7,146 bases of DNA from Burkholderiaceae bacterium (lineage in GTDB: Bacteria; Pseudomonadota; Gammaproteobacteria; Burkholderiales; Burkholderiaceae_C). The stretch covers positions 1 through 7,146 of the forward strand of contig JAIRQU010000130.1 in assembly GCA_031256305.1 (NCBI GenBank). The letters are read 5' to 3'. The notes under the pieces were generated by a model. It worked only from the letters and a program-made list of their open reading frames with translations. It had not been told where the DNA came from and ran no database searches. Below are positions 6,006 through 7,146 of this stretch, piece by piece. The position numbers were made by a program, and so were the translations under genes. Every line of letters begins with the position of its first letter. The first letter of the stretch is position 1.

Positions 6006-6617
6006 ATGAGCCTCAAACTTTACTATTCCCCCGGTTCCTGCTCGCTCTCGCCGCACATCGCGCTTGAAGAGTCGGGCCTGCCCTACACCCTTGTGCAGGC
6101 CAACCTCAAGACCCACAAGCTCGAAGACGGCGCCGACTTCTACGCCGTCAACCCGCTGGGTTATGTGCCCGTGCTGCAACTGGCCGACGGCGACCGGTTG
6201 CGCGAAGGTGCGGCCATCGTGCAATACATTGCCGACCAGGCGCCGCAAAAAAATCTGGCGCCAGCCAACGGCACGCTGGCGCGCTACCACATGCAGGAAT
6301 GGCTGACCTTTATTGGCACCGAGTTGCACAAGAACTTCGGCCCGCTGTTCAATCCGGCCACGCCCGATGACATCAAGTCCGCCACCAAGGATCGCCTGCT
6401 GGGCCGCCTGAAATGGATCGATGGCGAACTCAAGGGCAAGAACTACCTGATGGGCGAGCAGTTCACCGTGGCCGACGCCTACCTGTTCAACGTGACCAAC
6501 TGGACCGCGCGCATCGGTCTGGATATTGCGGCGCTGGCCAACCTGAGCGCCCTGCGCGCGCGCGTGGCCGCCCGCCCGGCGGTGCAAAAGGCCATGCAGG
6601 CCGAGGGCCTGCTCTAA
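6006..6617 (+). CDS. gstA: Beta-class glutathione S-transferase
   Basis: Cytoplasmic enzyme that conjugates glutathione to electrophiles. Its 203 residues closely follow E. coli GstA in pattern. The thioredoxin-like N-terminal domain (about 1-80) starts MSLKLYYSPGSCSLSPHIAL, with Cys12 at the position of the beta-class cysteine that can form a mixed disulfide with glutathione. NPLGYVPVL carries the cis-proline (Pro55), and EGAAIVQYIAD carries the glutathione-contacting acidic residue (Glu67). The helical C-terminal domain has WLTFIGTELHKNFGPLF and the folding motif GEQFTVADAYLFNVT. The start at 6006 gives the family N-terminus, but no Shine-Dalgarno is visible, and a small GC hairpin (5980-5997) sits just upstream. 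A nearby ene-reductase gene suggests an electrophile-handling neighbourhood. Confidence 0.95.
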   Translation: MSLKLYYSPGSCSLSPHIALEESGLPYTLVQANLKTHKLEDGADFYAVNPLGYVPVLQLADGDRLREGAAIVQYIADQAPQKNLAPANGTLARYHMQEWLTFIGTELHKNFGPLFNPATPDDIKSATKDRLLGRLKWIDGELKGKNYLMGEQFTVADAYLFNVTNWTARIGLDIAALANLSALRARVAARPAVQKAMQAEGLL

Positions 6618-6632
6618 TTCTCAAAAAGCACT

Positions 6633-6651
6633 CCATCATCCGAGATGATGG
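6633..6651. repeat. 7-bp hairpin downstream of gstA
   Basis: CCATCAT (6633-6639) and ATGATGG (6645-6651) are a perfect stem with a CCGAG loop, 16 bp after the gstA stop and directly before the main terminator. There is no T-tract. It may stabilise the mRNA 3' end. Confidence 0.5.
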
Positions 6652-6655
6652 ATGA

Positions 6656-6716
6656 GAGGGCGGCGCTGCGCGTCTATGGGTATGTATATCACGCGCGCGC
6701 AGCCGCCCTCTTTTTT
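6656..6716 (+). terminator. Strong intrinsic terminator after gstA
   Basis: GAGGGCGGC (6656-6664) pairs exactly with GCCGCCCTC (6702-6710) and is followed by six T. Inside, TGCGCG and CGCGCA can extend the stem around an AT-rich loop that reads TATGGGTATGTATATC. The loop is long for a terminator. Confidence 0.88.
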
Positions 6717-6742
6717 ACTTTTCCACTTCTTCATTGCCCGTC

Positions 6743-7146
6743 ATGCCTACCCTTTTTGATCCCCTGCAAGTCGGCGCGCTCAACCTCAAGAGCCGCATCG
6801 TCATGGCCCCGGTCACGCGCAACCGCGCGCGGGGCAATCTGCCCAACGCATTGATGGCAACCTATTACGCCCAGCGCGCCAACCCGACCACCGGCGCGGG
6901 TCTGATCGTTAGCGAGGGCGTGGCCATCAGCGCGCAGGGCGTGGGTTATTCCGACGTGCCGGGGCTGTGGAGCACCGGGCAGATCGAAGGCTGGAAACCC
7001 ATCACCCGCGCCGTGCATCAACAAGGCGGCGCAATCGCCGCGCAGCTCTGGCATGTGGGGCGCGTCTCGCACACCCGCCTGCAACCGGGCGGACAAGCGC
7101 CGGTCGCACCATCTTCCATTACCGCCCAAACCCGTGTTTACGTGGC
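6743..7146 (+). CDS. nemA: Old yellow enzyme family NADH:flavin oxidoreductase, N-terminal part
   Basis: FMN-dependent ene-reductase that reduces activated alkenes, N-ethylmaleimide or nitroesters in the NemA/XenB type. 134 full codons are visible before the window ends. It begins MPTLFDPLQVGALNLKSRIV, with the FMN-binding APVTRNR at 22-28, then YYAQRA, GLIVSEGVAISAQGVGY, and the family signature AAQLWHVGRVSH (99-110) followed by LQPGGQAPVAPS, all as in NemA. The His-X-X-Asn and catalytic Tyr regions lie beyond the edge. The start follows the family N-terminus, though no Shine-Dalgarno is seen, and only 26 bp separate it from the T-tract of the gstA terminator. The symbol is by resemblance; related reductases with other names share these motifs. 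Confidence 0.92.
   Translation, partial: MPTLFDPLQVGALNLKSRIVMAPVTRNRARGNLPNALMATYYAQRANPTTGAGLIVSEGVAISAQGVGYSDVPGLWSTGQIEGWKPITRAVHQQGGAIAAQLWHVGRVSHTRLQPGGQAPVAPSSITAQTRVYV

Noticed and set aside
5976..6587. Minus-strand open frame opposite gstA
   Set aside because: Antisense shadow; the plus-strand frame matches the GstA family throughout.

Overview
The window looks like chromosomal DNA of a GC-rich Gram-negative bacterium, most likely a betaproteobacterium (Burkholderiales-like). This rests on an S-adenosylhomocysteine (SAH) riboswitch directly upstream of an ahcY-metF pair, a short bactofilin, an E. coli-type beta-class GstA, and GC-rich coding sequence throughout. No taxon can be named from the sequence alone.

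Left part (1-2430): the end of a type II CRISPR-Cas locus, probably II-C. The N-terminal 626 codons of cas9 run leftward off the window. They include RuvC-I, the arginine-rich bridge helix, the recognition lobe, RuvC-II and the first residues of HNH. To its right, on the opposite strand, lies an AT-richer intergenic region of about 730 bp holding a tracrRNA locus. It has an anti-repeat, a nexus-like hairpin and a strong intrinsic terminator. No CRISPR array, cas1 or cas2 is visible; they would lie off the left edge.

The most striking feature is just upstream of the tracrRNA. A single degenerate CRISPR-repeat-like element starts with GTT and pairs with the anti-repeat over about 25 of 28 positions, with a 25-nt loop between them. 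A longer transcript through this region would therefore carry repeat, loop, anti-repeat and tail on one molecule, that is, a natural single-guide RNA. The 13 nt immediately 5' of the repeat-like element, where a guide seed would sit, are perfectly complementary to a site about 150 bp upstream in the cas9/tracr intergenic promoter region. This resembles the long-form tracrRNA (tracr-L) of Streptococcus pyogenes, which directs Cas9 to repress its own promoter through a short seed match, here apparently in a different Cas9 lineage.

Middle part (2424-4931): the methyl-cycle operon. A TACAAT box overlapping the tracrRNA terminator tail leads into an SAH riboswitch, then ahcY (SAH hydrolase) and metF (methylenetetrahydrofolate reductase), closed by a hairpin terminator. 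Accumulated SAH would turn on its own removal, and MetF supplies the methyl group for remethylating homocysteine.

Right part (4932-7146): a bactofilin gene, a hairpin-rich spacer of about 290 bp, gstA (glutathione transferase), a strong terminator, and the start of a nemA-like old yellow enzyme flavin reductase that runs off the right edge. All genes right of the CRISPR region are on the + strand.
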